A DNA stretch of 38,626 bases. It comes from an uncultured Lachnospiraceae bacterium. Its GTDB lineage: Bacteria; Bacillota; Clostridia; Lachnospirales; Lachnospiraceae. The position numbers and the translations under genes are program-made. Positions 15,406-23,865 of the stretch are shown here, piece after piece (the stretch's first letter is position 1; every line of letters starts with the position of its first letter). Location: NCBI GenBank assembly GCA_949915905.1, contig CATLEQ010000006.1, positions 1 to 38,626 on the forward strand, read 5' to 3'. The notes under the pieces are model-generated. The model was not told the DNA's origin, made no database searches, and was given only the letters and a program-made list of their open reading frames with translations.

Positions 15406-15936
15406 ATGTTAAATTTTGAATATATGTTAGGTTTTCTATTCGGTGTGCTCTGCGCTTTGATTCTTATCGCGCTTATTATCAAGCTTAGCCGCAAGGGTCA
15501 TCCGGGAAAATGTATAGTTGACGAGCGGCAGCGATTGGTACGGGGAACCGGTTTTAAATATGCATTTTTCACATTGATGATATACGATGTGATTTTGGCA
15601 TTTTTGATGGAATTTTGTCTCGCGCCTTTTATCACCGCCCCTGCCGCGGCTTTGCTCGGCATCTGTCTTTCCATCGCGGTTTTTGCCGTTTACTGCATTT
15701 GGAATGACGGTTATTACACCCTTAACGAAAACCCGAAGGTCATCACGACATCCTTCCTGCTCATTGCCTTGCTGAACCTGATTAACTTCGGCCGATATGT
15801 GCATGAGGGCGAGGTCGTCGTGAACCATGTGATTGAAGTCCCCATCGTCACCCTTGCAGCGGCACTGCTTCTATTACTTGTAGCCTTTACCACGATACTC
15901 AAATCTGTAAGGCGCAAGGGGGAAGACGAGGAATAG
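15406..15936 (+). CDS. Four- to five-helix membrane protein paired with an HTH regulator
   Basis: A 176-residue membrane protein with helices at about 7-27, 55-75, 85-103, 118-136 and 148-166. The cytoplasmic segment CIVDERQRLVRGTGFKYAFF between the first two helices resembles loops of small membrane proteins that are found beside short Xre-type regulators in Firmicutes. The function is not recognised. The start at 15406 has GGAGAGGG at 6-base spacing, and the last codon TAG is part of the next gene's ribosome site, so the two are made together. Possible roles are an immunity or stress-related membrane component controlled by the adjacent HTH protein; that is inference. Confidence 0.8.
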   Translation: MLNFEYMLGFLFGVLCALILIALIIKLSRKGHPGKCIVDERQRLVRGTGFKYAFFTLMIYDVILAFLMEFCLAPFITAPAAALLGICLSIAVFAVYCIWNDGYYTLNENPKVITTSFLLIALLNLINFGRYVHEGEVVVNHVIEVPIVTLAAALLLLLVAFTTILKSVRRKGEDEE

Positions 15937-15947
15937 GAGTAAAAAAC

Positions 15948-16145
15948 ATGAAAAACTTGAGACTCAAAGCGGCAAGGGCTGCCATGGATTTTTCCCAACA
16001 GCAGCTTGCCGACAAGGTCGGCGTTTCCAGACAGACTATCAGTGCCATTGAAAAAGGGGATTATAATCCCACCATCCACCTCTGCCTGGACATTTGCCAC
16101 TGTCTGGGCAAGACATTGGACGAACTATTCTGGGAGGAACCCTAG
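15948..16145 (+). CDS. Small Xre/Cro-type HTH transcriptional regulator
   Basis: A 65-residue single-domain DNA-binding protein. The HTH reads FSQQQLADKVGVSRQTISAI with the following EKGDYNPTIHLCLDIC, the pattern of YozG/Cro-like regulators; the ending TLDELFWEE is also typical. TAGGAG precedes the ATG by 8 bases. It probably represses its own operon through the promoter at 15343; no operator is obvious. It is the last gene before a strong terminator. Confidence 0.93.
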   Translation: MKNLRLKAARAAMDFSQQQLADKVGVSRQTISAIEKGDYNPTIHLCLDICHCLGKTLDELFWEEP

Positions 16146-16159
16146 GGTTCCTCCGTTTT
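16133..16159 (+). terminator. Intrinsic terminator after the HTH gene
   Basis: Perfect 10-bp stem GGAGGAACCC / GGGTTCCTCC with a 2-base centre, then GTTTT. The stop codon TAG of the HTH gene is in the hairpin. Confidence 0.8.
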
Positions 16160-16175
16160 GACTTGCATCTCCCGC

Positions 16176-16205
16176 ATTACGGTTCAGCCTTGGCTGAACC
16201 GTAAT
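16176..16205. repeat. Perfect 14-bp palindrome at the end of the MATE gene
   Basis: Arms ATTACGGTTCAGCC and GGCTGAACCGTAAT with a 2-base centre. It codes for the last residues AKAEP-stop of the exporter. No T-run follows in either direction. Related in sequence to 13143-13172. Confidence 0.6.
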
Positions 16206-17523
16206 TCTCCCGTCGATAGATGAATGCCGAGAAGGCGGCGGTGACAAATTCCGTAAAGCAAAACGCACACCATACCCCGTTCGCCCCGGCAAATTTACTG
16301 AATATGTAAGCCGCCGGGATGATTACCGCCACATATCTCAACAGCGAAATGAGCAAGGACTGATACCCCATTCCCAGCCCTTCCAGAGCACCGGAACAAG
16401 TGATGGACACGGCCGATATGACAAATCCCAGACTGATGATGTGCAAGGCCGTCACACCGATGGTTATCGTTTCCTCACTATTCGTGAACAACCCAATCAA
16501 ACGCTCCGGCATCACCCACGACAACACCATTCCCAAAAACATGATTCCCATGTTCATCGTCAATGCCGTATAATAAATTTTCTTCACGCGCCCATGCTCC
16601 CCCGCCCCGAAATTGTACCCCATCAGCGGCCTTATGCCCTGAATGATTCCATTTGCCGTCAGATAAATAAACGTCTGCAATTTGTAATACACACCGAGTA
16701 CCAGAATGTATTTTTCTGAGAAATTTACCAGCAGCCCGTTCAATACCGAAATCAACAAGGACGGCAAAGCTAAATTGAGCGTCGCCGAAACACCCACGGA
16801 ATACAACTTTTTTACAATTGTAAAATCAAAGCGCAGATATCTTCGACTAATTTTAACCGGAATGCGGTCAAACATATAAAACGCGAGATATACGGCCAAA
16901 GTGATACATTGCCCGATTCCCGTGGCGTAGGCCGCTCCCGCAATGCCCATCTCAGGGAAAATGCCAATCCCGAAAATCATCAGCGGATCCAAAATAATGT
17001 TGGCAATGCAGCCGCACATCATGCTGAACATGGAAACCTTCATCCTGCCCACGGACTGAAAAAGCTTCTCAAAAGCCAACCCTAGATTGATAATCGGCGA
17101 AAATAAAAACGCCCGATTGGAATAAGCCAACGCCAAATTGATAATTTCCTCATCCCTGGAAAAATTTTTCAAAAACAACGGCATGCCAGCCATGCAAAGA
17201 GCCATGAGTACCACGCCATGCACCAAACTAAGCAACGTGCCTTGCGTGGCCGCCCCGTCCGCCCGCTCTTGTTTTCCCGCCCCCAGATAAAAGGCAATGC
17301 TCGCATTCATGCCGATACCAAAGCCGATGGCAATGGCATTAATCAGATTCTGAATGGGAAAGACCAACGCCAGCGCGGTCATGGCATTTTCACTCACTCT
17401 TGCGACAAAATAACTGTCGATGATGTTGTAGAGCGAGTTCACCGCCATGGAAATTACCATTGGAAGCGACATGGACAACACCAACGGCAATATTTTCTTT
17501 TCTTTCATAAATGTTTGTTCCAT
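16177..17523 (-). CDS. MATE-family multidrug/sodium antiporter
   Basis: A 448-residue exporter with twelve membrane helices in two similar halves. MATE-type segments include LSMSLPMVISMAVNSLYNII early, DSYFVARVSENAMTALALVF, and GFGIGMNASIAFYLGAG; the second half has ANGIIQGIRPLMGYNFGAG. Such proteins expel drugs or metabolites in exchange for sodium or protons; the substrate cannot be predicted. The start at 17523 has AAGGGGTG upstream; the longer frame to 17562 lacks one. A partial palindrome (17548-17575) sits just ahead of the ribosome site. Convergent with the HTH gene, whose terminator separates them. Confidence 0.93.
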   Translation of the reverse strand: MEQTFMKEKKILPLVLSMSLPMVISMAVNSLYNIIDSYFVARVSENAMTALALVFPIQNLINAIAIGFGIGMNASIAFYLGAGKQERADGAATQGTLLSLVHGVVLMALCMAGMPLFLKNFSRDEEIINLALAYSNRAFLFSPIINLGLAFEKLFQSVGRMKVSMFSMMCGCIANIILDPLMIFGIGIFPEMGIAGAAYATGIGQCITLAVYLAFYMFDRIPVKISRRYLRFDFTIVKKLYSVGVSATLNLALPSLLISVLNGLLVNFSEKYILVLGVYYKLQTFIYLTANGIIQGIRPLMGYNFGAGEHGRVKKIYYTALTMNMGIMFLGMVLSWVMPERLIGLFTNSEETITIGVTALHIISLGFVISAVSITCSGALEGLGMGYQSLLISLLRYVAVIIPAAYIFSKFAGANGVWCAFCFTEFVTAAFSAFIYRRENYGSAKAEP

Positions 17524-17547
17524 AATTTTTTTCACCCCTTCTGATTT

Positions 17548-17575
17548 GTTATAACAGAGCAAAGTTTCCTATAAC
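17548..17575. repeat. Partial palindrome before the MATE gene
   Basis: Ends GTTATA and TATAAC around a core with AAGTTTCCTAT, which is shared with the hairpin 10939-10977. It is followed (17576-17611) by GAGCAGGGA and GCTGC/GCAGC pieces that also occur at 30354-30433. It may be a degenerate member of a dispersed hairpin family or an operator. Confidence 0.35.
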
Positions 17576-17630
17576 GATCGAGCAGGGACAGGCTGCGTAA
17601 GCAGCATATACCTTTTTTTCCCGTGTGCAC

Positions 17631-17667
17631 AAAAAAGCCACACAATTACTCAACGTAACTGTGTGGC
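17631..17667 (-). terminator. Terminator of the C39-like peptidase gene
   Basis: On the minus strand: 13-bp stem (GCCACACA.TTAC / GTAA.TGTGTGGC, one mismatch, 5-base loop) followed directly by TTTTTT. It lies 103 bases past the peptidase stop. Confidence 0.75.
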
Positions 17668-17769
17668 GAAAAGAAGATTGCTCTTGAAAAATCCACTCCT
17701 AAAAAGGTTTTATGAATGATTTTATACCATATTTTTTATAAAAGGTCAACCCCGACTTCCATTTCCACT

Positions 17770-18627
17770 CTATTTTTCCGTAAACGCCCACAGATTGTCA
17801 ATCTGGTGTTCCAATGTCTGGTAATCCCACAACTGCGCGCTTCGCTCCCTGCTATTTGAATCATTTACCTTGATTTTCCCATCCTCGACTCCGACCAGAA
17901 CGATAAAATGCCCTGTCGTCGTGAAATCCCCGGGACGCATGCTGCAAATAATCGGACTGCCCGCTTCCAACGTGTCATATACGATGCTTTCGGACAAGGA
18001 CAATTCCTCCGCCTCAATGCCAAATTCCTCACATCCTTCCGAAATCAGGCTCCACTTGCTTCCCGCCCCCGGCACGTAATATCCGTTTTCATCCGCATAG
18101 CGGGCGACCACGTAAGGCGTGACGGTGCTTTCCCCGGTAAGCCCCGCAACCACCATGGACAAAGCCGTCGGCCCGCAGCCGCATACGGCAAGAATACCGT
18201 CCCCATACTGTCCGTAACCCCATCGCTCGTCCCATTGCAGCAAGAGCGGTATCGTCCCCTTTTCGACATCTCCCACCGTGTCTGCATAAACCTGCCCCTT
18301 CTTTGTCGGATAATCCGAAACAAAATCAATCATCTCGTTGTTACGCGAAAGCATGTCTAATAAATCCTGCGGATATTCATCCGGATGCTCCAGGATTTCC
18401 CTCATGCGCGCGTCATCCGCCCCGTCCCCCAGAAGATTCATGCTAAAGACCGGGACGCTCTGATTGACAAATGCGTCATACAGCGTCACTCCCGTCTTTA
18501 CAACCAACAGAAACGCAACAAGCACAAGACTTGTCATCATCAGTTTGGGCATTCTCCTTATCCGTCTTTTTCGTTGTCTTCTGCCGCGTATACACATTCG
18601 TCGTTCTCTTTCTCTCGCATCTATCAT
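17770..18627 (-). CDS. Membrane-anchored C39-like cysteine peptidase
   Basis: A 285-residue protein of the Peptidase_C39_2 type. A very basic N-terminal tail is followed by one membrane helix (about 28-50), so the catalytic part is outside the cell. Catalytic residues appear in order: Q131 in LLLQWDERWGYG, C151 in CGCGPTALSMV, H240 in TGHFIVLVG and N255/D256 in KVNDSNSR. The family includes bacteriocin-leader-like and cell-surface peptidases; no ABC transporter is fused or adjacent, so maturation of a secreted peptide is not indicated. AGGGGTG precedes the ATG by 7 bases. The substrate is unknown. Confidence 0.88.
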   Translation of the reverse strand: MIDARERERRMCIRGRRQRKRRIRRMPKLMMTSLVLVAFLLVVKTGVTLYDAFVNQSVPVFSMNLLGDGADDARMREILEHPDEYPQDLLDMLSRNNEMIDFVSDYPTKKGQVYADTVGDVEKGTIPLLLQWDERWGYGQYGDGILAVCGCGPTALSMVVAGLTGESTVTPYVVARYADENGYYVPGAGSKWSLISEGCEEFGIEAEELSLSESIVYDTLEAGSPIICSMRPGDFTTTGHFIVLVGVEDGKIKVNDSNSRERSAQLWDYQTLEHQIDNLWAFTEK

Positions 18628-18963
18628 TTGATGTCACCCCTTTTTGTCATTTACTCACGGCCACTTTACGAATTACGCCCCTCTTGCGTCGCGCATATTC
18701 TGCGCTCCCTTTATCAAGTATAAGAACAAAAACGCTGAAATCCATAAAAGGCTTCTTTAATAATGTCTGAAAAATTATTGCGAAATTCTTTAGCCAATAT
18801 CTCTTATAATTAGCAAAAATTCACATTTTAAACATAAAATAATAGATCCGTTTTTTATCCCTCTTGACAATTTCCCCGCCAACATGCAAAATAAAACCAG
18901 AGCGTGTAAGGAGGCAGGCCTTGCTAACGCAATGCCATCGTTACAGAGAGGAGGATTACTGAC
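18628..18963. other. Divergent intergenic region with a promoter for the ATPase gene
   Basis: AT-rich, no gene. For the plus strand, TTGACA (18864-18869), 17 bases, CAAAAT (18887-18892) is a fair promoter. AGGAGG for the downstream GTG start lies near 18950. For the minus strand a TATACT box is visible near 18717-18722 without a good -35. Nothing else was recognised. Confidence 0.5.
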
Positions 18964-20625
18964 GTGGGACTATTTTTAAATAGCAGAATTCCTTTTGATT
19001 CCTATAAAGCAACCGCATCGGAGAAATATTTTGTAGATAAATCAGCACTCATCGCGGAACTCATTCCGGCTCTTGGAACAAGCCAGCGCTTTTTCTGCAT
19101 CACCAGACCTCGCCGTTTTGGAAAAAGCGTCATGGCAAATATGGTTGGAGCATTTTTTGGAAAATCAACTAATGCCAGCGAATTATTTGACAATTTAAAA
19201 ATCGCGGCGCCAGATATTACGCAAAAATTGATAAAGACCACCCATAAAGATTACCACGAATACTTGAATCAATATGACATTATCTATATTGATTTTAGCG
19301 AAGTACCGGAAGCTTGTACTTCCTATGGCACTTACATTTTCCGAATTTTACAAGGATTAAAGCGAGATTTATCAGAAACTTTTTCAGAGCATAATATAAA
19401 TACAAACGATTCTGTATGGGACATTTTAACCCGCCTTTATCAACAGACAAGTCAGCGCTTCCTCTTTATTCTGGACGAATGGGATGCCGTGTTTCATATG
19501 GATTTTATTACTGATGATGACAGAAAATCTTATCTTTTATTTCTAAAATCGCTTTTAAAAGATAAAATTTATGCAGAACTGGTCTACATGACCGGAATTT
19601 TGCCTATTGCAAAATATTCTGACGGTTCCGAATTGAATATGTTTGTCGAATACAACATGGCCACCTCCGAACGTTTCAGTGAATATTTTGGATTTTCCGA
19701 TTCCGAGGTTGACAAGCTTTATGATATTTTCCAACGCACTACCGAGAATCCAAAAATTACACGCGACGATTTACGGCTTTGGTATGATGGATATCACACT
19801 GTAGGCGGTGAGCAGATTTATAACCCACGCTCGATAGTATGCGCCTTGACAGATAATCAACTGAGAAATTATTGGACCAGTTCCGGGACATACGATTCCA
19901 TTTTCGGCTACATTAAAAATAATGTAGCTGATATTCAAGATGATCTGGCGTTGCTATTTTCCGGTGAGTCCATTTCTGCGGATATCCTGGAATATGCCGC
20001 TACATCCATGCATCTTACCACAAAGGATGAAATTTATTCTTCCATGGTCGTTTATGGCTTGCTTACCTACAAAGATGGGTTTGTATCCATCCCCAACCGT
20101 GAGTTGGCCGACAGCTTTGCCGCCATGATGAAAAGGGAAAAATCCTTGGGATATATTTACAACCTTGCAAATGAATCCAAGAAAATGCTACATGCCACCC
20201 TTACTGGCAACACACAAGTAATGGCTGAAATTTTAACTTTTGCGCACAATACGGAATCCCCCATTTTCTCCTACAACAGTGAAATAGAACTTGCGGCTAT
20301 CGTTAATTTGGTCTATCTGGCCGCTCGGGATAATTATCGTGTCGAACGCGAGGATAAAGCCGGAGAAGGATATGTGGACTTCATTTTCTATCCCGTTATA
20401 AAAACCGCAGATGCCCTCATTCTTGAACTAAAGGTAGACTGTACGCCTGAAGAAGCCATTCAGCAAATTAAAGACAAAAAATATTTTTTTCGCTTCAAGG
20501 GAAAATTAGGGGAAGAGCCAAAATATACCGGAAAGATTTTGGCCGTTGGAATCGCCTACGACAAAAAAACAAAAGTACACTCTTGCAAAGTGGAAGAGTT
20601 GAAAAACATATCTCCCGCCTCTTGA
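18964..20625 (+). CDS. AAA-ATPase-like protein with C-terminal PD-(D/E)XK nuclease domain
   Basis: A 553-residue protein with the AAA-ATPase_like (PF09820) plus DUF1703-type arrangement, often found in many copies in Bacteroidales and Lachnospiraceae. The N-terminus FDSYKATASEKYFVDKS is typical. The P-loop variant TRPRRFGKS has K54-S55, and Walker B is RFLFILDEWDAVF. The C-terminal nuclease signature is YVDFIF (D472) with LILELK (E488, K490). The start is GTG at 18964 after GAGGAGG. Function is not established; proposals for the family include mobile-element or defence roles. Its TGA stop lies inside the -35 box of the trp promoter. Codon use is more AT-rich than in the neighbouring trp genes, suggesting a different origin. 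Confidence 0.9.
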   Translation: MGLFLNSRIPFDSYKATASEKYFVDKSALIAELIPALGTSQRFFCITRPRRFGKSVMANMVGAFFGKSTNASELFDNLKIAAPDITQKLIKTTHKDYHEYLNQYDIIYIDFSEVPEACTSYGTYIFRILQGLKRDLSETFSEHNINTNDSVWDILTRLYQQTSQRFLFILDEWDAVFHMDFITDDDRKSYLLFLKSLLKDKIYAELVYMTGILPIAKYSDGSELNMFVEYNMATSERFSEYFGFSDSEVDKLYDIFQRTTENPKITRDDLRLWYDGYHTVGGEQIYNPRSIVCALTDNQLRNYWTSSGTYDSIFGYIKNNVADIQDDLALLFSGESISADILEYAATSMHLTTKDEIYSSMVVYGLLTYKDGFVSIPNRELADSFAAMMKREKSLGYIYNLANESKKMLHATLTGNTQVMAEILTFAHNTESPIFSYNSEIELAAIVNLVYLAARDNYRVEREDKAGEGYVDFIFYPVIKTADALILELKVDCTPEEAIQQIKDKKYFFRFKGKLGEEPKYTGKILAVGIAYDKKTKVHSCKVEELKNISPAS

Positions 20626-20650
20626 CATCTCAAAATTTCTGTGTTATAGT
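20622..20650 (+). promoter_or_regulatory. trp operon promoter
   Basis: TTGACA (20622-20627), 17-base spacer, TATAGT (20645-20650): near-consensus sigma-A. The -35 box overlaps the stop codon of the upstream gene. Confidence 0.88.
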
Positions 20651-20950
20651 GACACAAGTTAATATGGTAAACCGTTGAAGCGGAGATAACGGTAATTATG
20701 CTTCTACAGAGAGCCCGAGGTGCTGAGAATCGGGTGAAAAACAGATTATCAAATGGACCGCCGAGGGTGCAGTCAAATGCGTGATACACGCAGAGTATTC
20801 TGCAACGTGGAGGCATACGTTAGTTGCCGGGGATATGTTGGTATCCTGCAGAGCGTACGGTTTGGCGACAAACTGTAAATCAAGGTGGTATCGCGGATAG
20901 ATTACTTTTATTCGTCCTTGACAGAAATATTTTCTGTCAAGGACTTTTTT
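20651..20950 (+). promoter_or_regulatory. T-box riboswitch, tRNA-Trp specific
   Basis: A classic T-box leader. The stem I region contains the distal GAGGTGCTGAGAATCGGG segment and the specifier loop, with TGG at 20754-20756 followed by ACC, i.e. a tryptophan codon. The conserved T-box AAGGTGGTATCGCGG is at 20882-20896, with bulge TGGT for the tRNA acceptor end. The terminator follows: 14-bp stem GTCCTTGACAGAAA / TTTCTGTCAAGGAC (20914-20944) and six T (20945-20950). Uncharged tRNA-Trp should favour read-through into trpE. The specifier is assigned by position and by the downstream genes. Confidence 0.93.
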
Positions 20951-20951
20951 A

Positions 20952-21082
20952 TGTCTAAAAAACAGACACTAAGTGCTCTTTTGGTAGGGAAGTTGTGCTC
21001 CCACTAAGCTCGACACTACCTCGCTAAGTGGTCCACAACTACATTCGCACGTAAGTGTCTAAAAAACAGACACTAAGTGCTC
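20952..21082 (+). repeat. Direct 27-base repeats flanking a palindrome between T-box and trpE
   Basis: Bases 20952-20978 and 21056-21082 are identical (start TGTCTAAAAAACAGACACT). Between them, 21001-21031 is a reverse copy of the palindrome found before the diguanylate cyclase (CCACTAAGCTCG ... CCTCGCTAAGTGG). It is extended by AGTTGTG / CACAACT into a long hairpin (20991-21041). An 18-codon open frame from ATG 20951 has no Trp codons. Confidence 0.7.
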
Positions 21083-21102
21083 ATAGTAAGGAGGGGTTCA
21101 TC

Positions 21103-22254
21103 ATGAATTTTTTACCAGGTTTAGAGGATGTCAAGCGCATCGCTTCTTCCGGCGAATATCATTTCCTGCCGGTCAGCTGTGAAATGTTATCGGACATCTG
21201 CACGCCCATGGAGGCGCTCAAGATTTTAAAAAACGTATCGACCCACTGTTACATGCTAGAATCGGTCGGTAAACAAGAAAAATGGGGACGCTACACCTTT
21301 CTCGGGTTTGACCCCAAACTGGAAATCACCTGCATCGACGGGGAACTGAAAGCCGGCGACATTACTTTTAAGACGGATAACCCTTCCGTCTTCCTTCGCC
21401 AGATTCTCAAGGAACACAAAAGTCCGCGTTTTGACTACCTTCCCACCTTTACCGGCGGGTTGGTCGGATATTTTTCCTATGACTACCTCGGCTACAGCGA
21501 GCCGACCGTCAAAACCAAGGTGCAGGACAGCGAGGCTTTTGAGGGGAGCCTTTTAAATACCTACCGTATTTTAAGGACAATGAATCCGTCCCCCTACATG
21601 TTTTATTTTTCAGGAACCGACGTGGAGGTCGCCGGTGCCTCGCCCGAAACACTCGTCAAGCTGGAAAACGGCATTTTGCACACGTTTCCCCTGACGGGCA
21701 CGAGGCCGAGGGGCAAAACCGACGAGGAGGACTTGGCTTTGGAACGTGGACTGCTATCCGACGAAAAAGAACTGGCCGAACACAACATGCTGGTGGATTT
21801 GGGGCGGAATGACCTTGGAAAAATCAGCAAATTCGGCACGGTAGCCGTTGAAAAACTGCATTCCATCGAACGCTATTCCCATGTGATGCATATCGGTTCC
21901 ACCGTGCGGGGAGAAATTCGGGACGAATTTGACGCATTGGACGCGGTCAGCGCGGTTCTTCCGGCCGGAACGCTCTCCGGCGCGCCGAAAATCCGCGCCT
22001 GCCAGCTCATCGGCGAATTAGAAAACAACAAGCGGGGCATTTACGGCGGGGCAATCGGGTACATTGATTTTACCGGAAACATGGACACCTGCATTGCCAT
22101 TCGCATCGCCTACAAGAAAAACGGCCGGGTATTTATACGGAGCGGCGCGGGCATCGTGGCCGACTCGGTTCCTGAGAAAGAATTCGAGGAATGTATCAAC
22201 AAGGCCAAGGCGGTTGTCAATGCCTTGAAGCTTGCAGAGAAGGCGGATTTATGA
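21103..22254 (+). CDS. trpE: Anthranilate synthase component I with a large internal deletion
   Basis: A 383-residue TrpE, about 110 shorter than usual. The N-terminal part is normal up to [19 protein letters not shown] and DSEAFE. The next residues are [20 protein letters not shown], which in the family come about 110 residues later. The missing piece includes the segment that normally carries GDIFQVVLSNR at the start of the chorismate-binding domain. The rest is intact ([52 protein letters not shown]). The lesion is in frame (junction near 21541). AAGGAGGGG precedes the ATG at 21103; a GTG at 21055 is upstream without one. Activity is doubtful. Overlaps trpG by 4 bases. Confidence 0.9.
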   Translation: MNFLPGLEDVKRIASSGEYHFLPVSCEMLSDICTPMEALKILKNVSTHCYMLESVGKQEKWGRYTFLGFDPKLEITCIDGELKAGDITFKTDNPSVFLRQILKEHKSPRFDYLPTFTGGLVGYFSYDYLGYSEPTVKTKVQDSEAFEGSLLNTYRILRTMNPSPYMFYFSGTDVEVAGASPETLVKLENGILHTFPLTGTRPRGKTDEEDLALERGLLSDEKELAEHNMLVDLGRNDLGKISKFGTVAVEKLHSIERYSHVMHIGSTVRGEIRDEFDALDAVSAVLPAGTLSGAPKIRACQLIGELENNKRGIYGGAIGYIDFTGNMDTCIAIRIAYKKNGRVFIRSGAGIVADSVPEKEFEECINKAKAVVNALKLAEKADL

Positions 22255-22825
22255 TTTTACTGATTGACAATTACGACAGTTTTTCCTACAACCTATATCA
22301 GCTTGTCGGCGAACTGTCGCCCGACATCAAGGTCATTCGAAATGACGAGATGACAATTGAGGAAATCCGTACGCTAAAACCCAAACGCATCATTCTCTCA
22401 CCAGGGCCCGGCCGGAGAATGCGGGAGTCATCATCGAAGCCGCAAAAACACTGGGACGGGAAATCCCCCTCCTCGGCGTGTGCCTCGGCCATCAGGCAAT
22501 CTGCGCGGCATTCGGGGCAAATGTCACTTATGCCAGACGATTGATGCATGGCAAGCAGTCCGAGGTTCGCTTTGACAAGACATGTCCTTTATTCTCGGAT
22601 TGCCCTAAGACGGCTCTCGTCGCCCGCTACCATTCTCTTGCGGCGGACGCGGACAGCATTCCTGCAGACTTAAAAGTCACCGCAATCACCACGGACGGCG
22701 AGGTCATGGCGGTTCAACATGAGACTTACCCGATTTTCGGCGTACAGTTCCACCCCGAATCCATCATGACACCGGACGGAAAACAGATGTTGAAAAATTT
22801 CATTACATTAAAAGAAAGGACATAA
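22251..22825 (+). pseudogene. trpG: Anthranilate synthase component II (glutamine amidotransferase), frameshifted
   Basis: The N-terminal part [20 protein letters not shown] through IILSPGPGR is in one frame (22251-22415). The remainder, [15 protein letters not shown], then [14 protein letters not shown] with the catalytic Cys and a normal C-terminus with [10 protein letters not shown], is in another frame to 22825. The break is at GGCCGGAG (22410-22417), where the family sequence GRPENAG would be restored by an extra CCGG. The first frame otherwise ends at 22544. It is either a real 4-base loss from a CCGG repeat or an assembly error. TrpG supplies ammonia from glutamine to TrpE; without it TrpE would depend on free ammonia. 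Confidence 0.88.
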
Positions 22826-22830
22826 TCGCC

Positions 22831-23850
22831 ATGATTAAAGAAGCAATTGAAAAAATCGTAAACAAAATGGACTTAACTTATGACGAGGCCTACAGCGTAA
22901 TGAATGAAATCATGAGCGGCGAGACCACGGCCACCCAGAATGCGGCCTTTCTGGCGGCTCTTTCCACCAAGAGCACAAAGGCAGAGACCATCGTGGAAAT
23001 TGCCGGTTGTGCCGCCGCCATGCGCGACCACGCCACAAAGGTTGAAACTGACATGGATTTGTTTGAAATCGTCGGCACCGGCGGTGACGGCGCGCACAGC
23101 TTCAACATTTCCACCACCTCCGCATTGGTTGCCGCCGCCGGCGGAATGAAGGTCGCCAAACACGGAAACCGTGCCGCTTCCTCGAAGTGCGGGACGGCCG
23201 ACTGCCTGGAAGCCCTGGGCGTAAACATTGAGCAAGCCCCCGAACAATGCATAAAGCTTTTGCAGGAAGCGGGCATTTGTTTCTTCTTTGCCCAGAAATA
23301 CCACACCTCGATGAAATACGTGGGAGCCGTTCGCCGGGAACTTGGTTTCCGTACCGTGTTTAATATTCTCGGCCCCCTGACCAATCCCGGAAGTCCGAAA
23401 CGCCAACTGCTCGGCGTTTACGACGAGTATCTGGTGGAGCCATTGGCGCAAGTCTTGATGAACCTCGGCGTACAACGCGGCATGGTCGTTTACGGGCAAG
23501 ACAAGTTGGACGAAATCTCCATGAGCGCGCCGACCAAGGTTTGCGAATTCAAGGACGGATGGTATAAGACCTACACGATCGCGCCGGAGGATTTCGGCCT
23601 GGAACGTTGTGAAAAATCCGACCTCGTGGGCGGAACCCCGGAGGAAAATGCCAAAATCACACTGGCCATTTTAAATGGCGACAAGGGGCCGAAGAGAGAT
23701 GCCATCCTGATGAATGCCGGAGCCGCGCTTTACATTGGAGAAAAGGTCGAAACCCTAAAAGACGGAATCGCCCTCGCGGCGGAATTGATTGATTCCGGCA
23801 AGGCACTCGACGTACTCCATAAATTTATCGAGGTGAGCAACCACGCATAA
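22831..23850 (+). CDS. trpD: Anthranilate phosphoribosyltransferase
   Basis: Full length, 339 residues. It joins anthranilate and PRPP to phosphoribosyl-anthranilate, the second step of tryptophan synthesis. The PRPP site [14 protein letters not shown], the loop [21 protein letters not shown] and the segment [10 protein letters not shown] are all intact. GAAAGGA precedes the ATG by 10 bases. It lies 5 bases after trpG and 15 bases before trpC. No lesion is seen, in contrast to trpE and trpG. Confidence 0.97.
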   Translation: MIKEAIEKIVNKMDLTYDEAYSVMNEIMSGETTATQNAAFLAALSTKSTKAETIVEIAGCAAAMRDHATKVETDMDLFEIVGTGGDGAHSFNISTTSALVAAAGGMKVAKHGNRAASSKCGTADCLEALGVNIEQAPEQCIKLLQEAGICFFFAQKYHTSMKYVGAVRRELGFRTVFNILGPLTNPGSPKRQLLGVYDEYLVEPLAQVLMNLGVQRGMVVYGQDKLDEISMSAPTKVCEFKDGWYKTYTIAPEDFGLERCEKSDLVGGTPEENAKITLAILNGDKGPKRDAILMNAGAALYIGEKVETLKDGIALAAELIDSGKALDVLHKFIEVSNHA

Positions 23851-23865
23851 AGGAGGTTGATAAAA

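Noticed and set aside
20951-21007. 18-codon leader peptide before trpE
   Set aside because: It has no Trp codons and no ribosome site, and regulation is already explained by the T-box; not a classical attenuator peptide.
22405-22425. Programmed frameshift in trpG
   Set aside because: No typical slippery heptamer, downstream structure or internal SD seen; a -1 shift would also leave out one conserved residue. A 4-base deletion explains it better.
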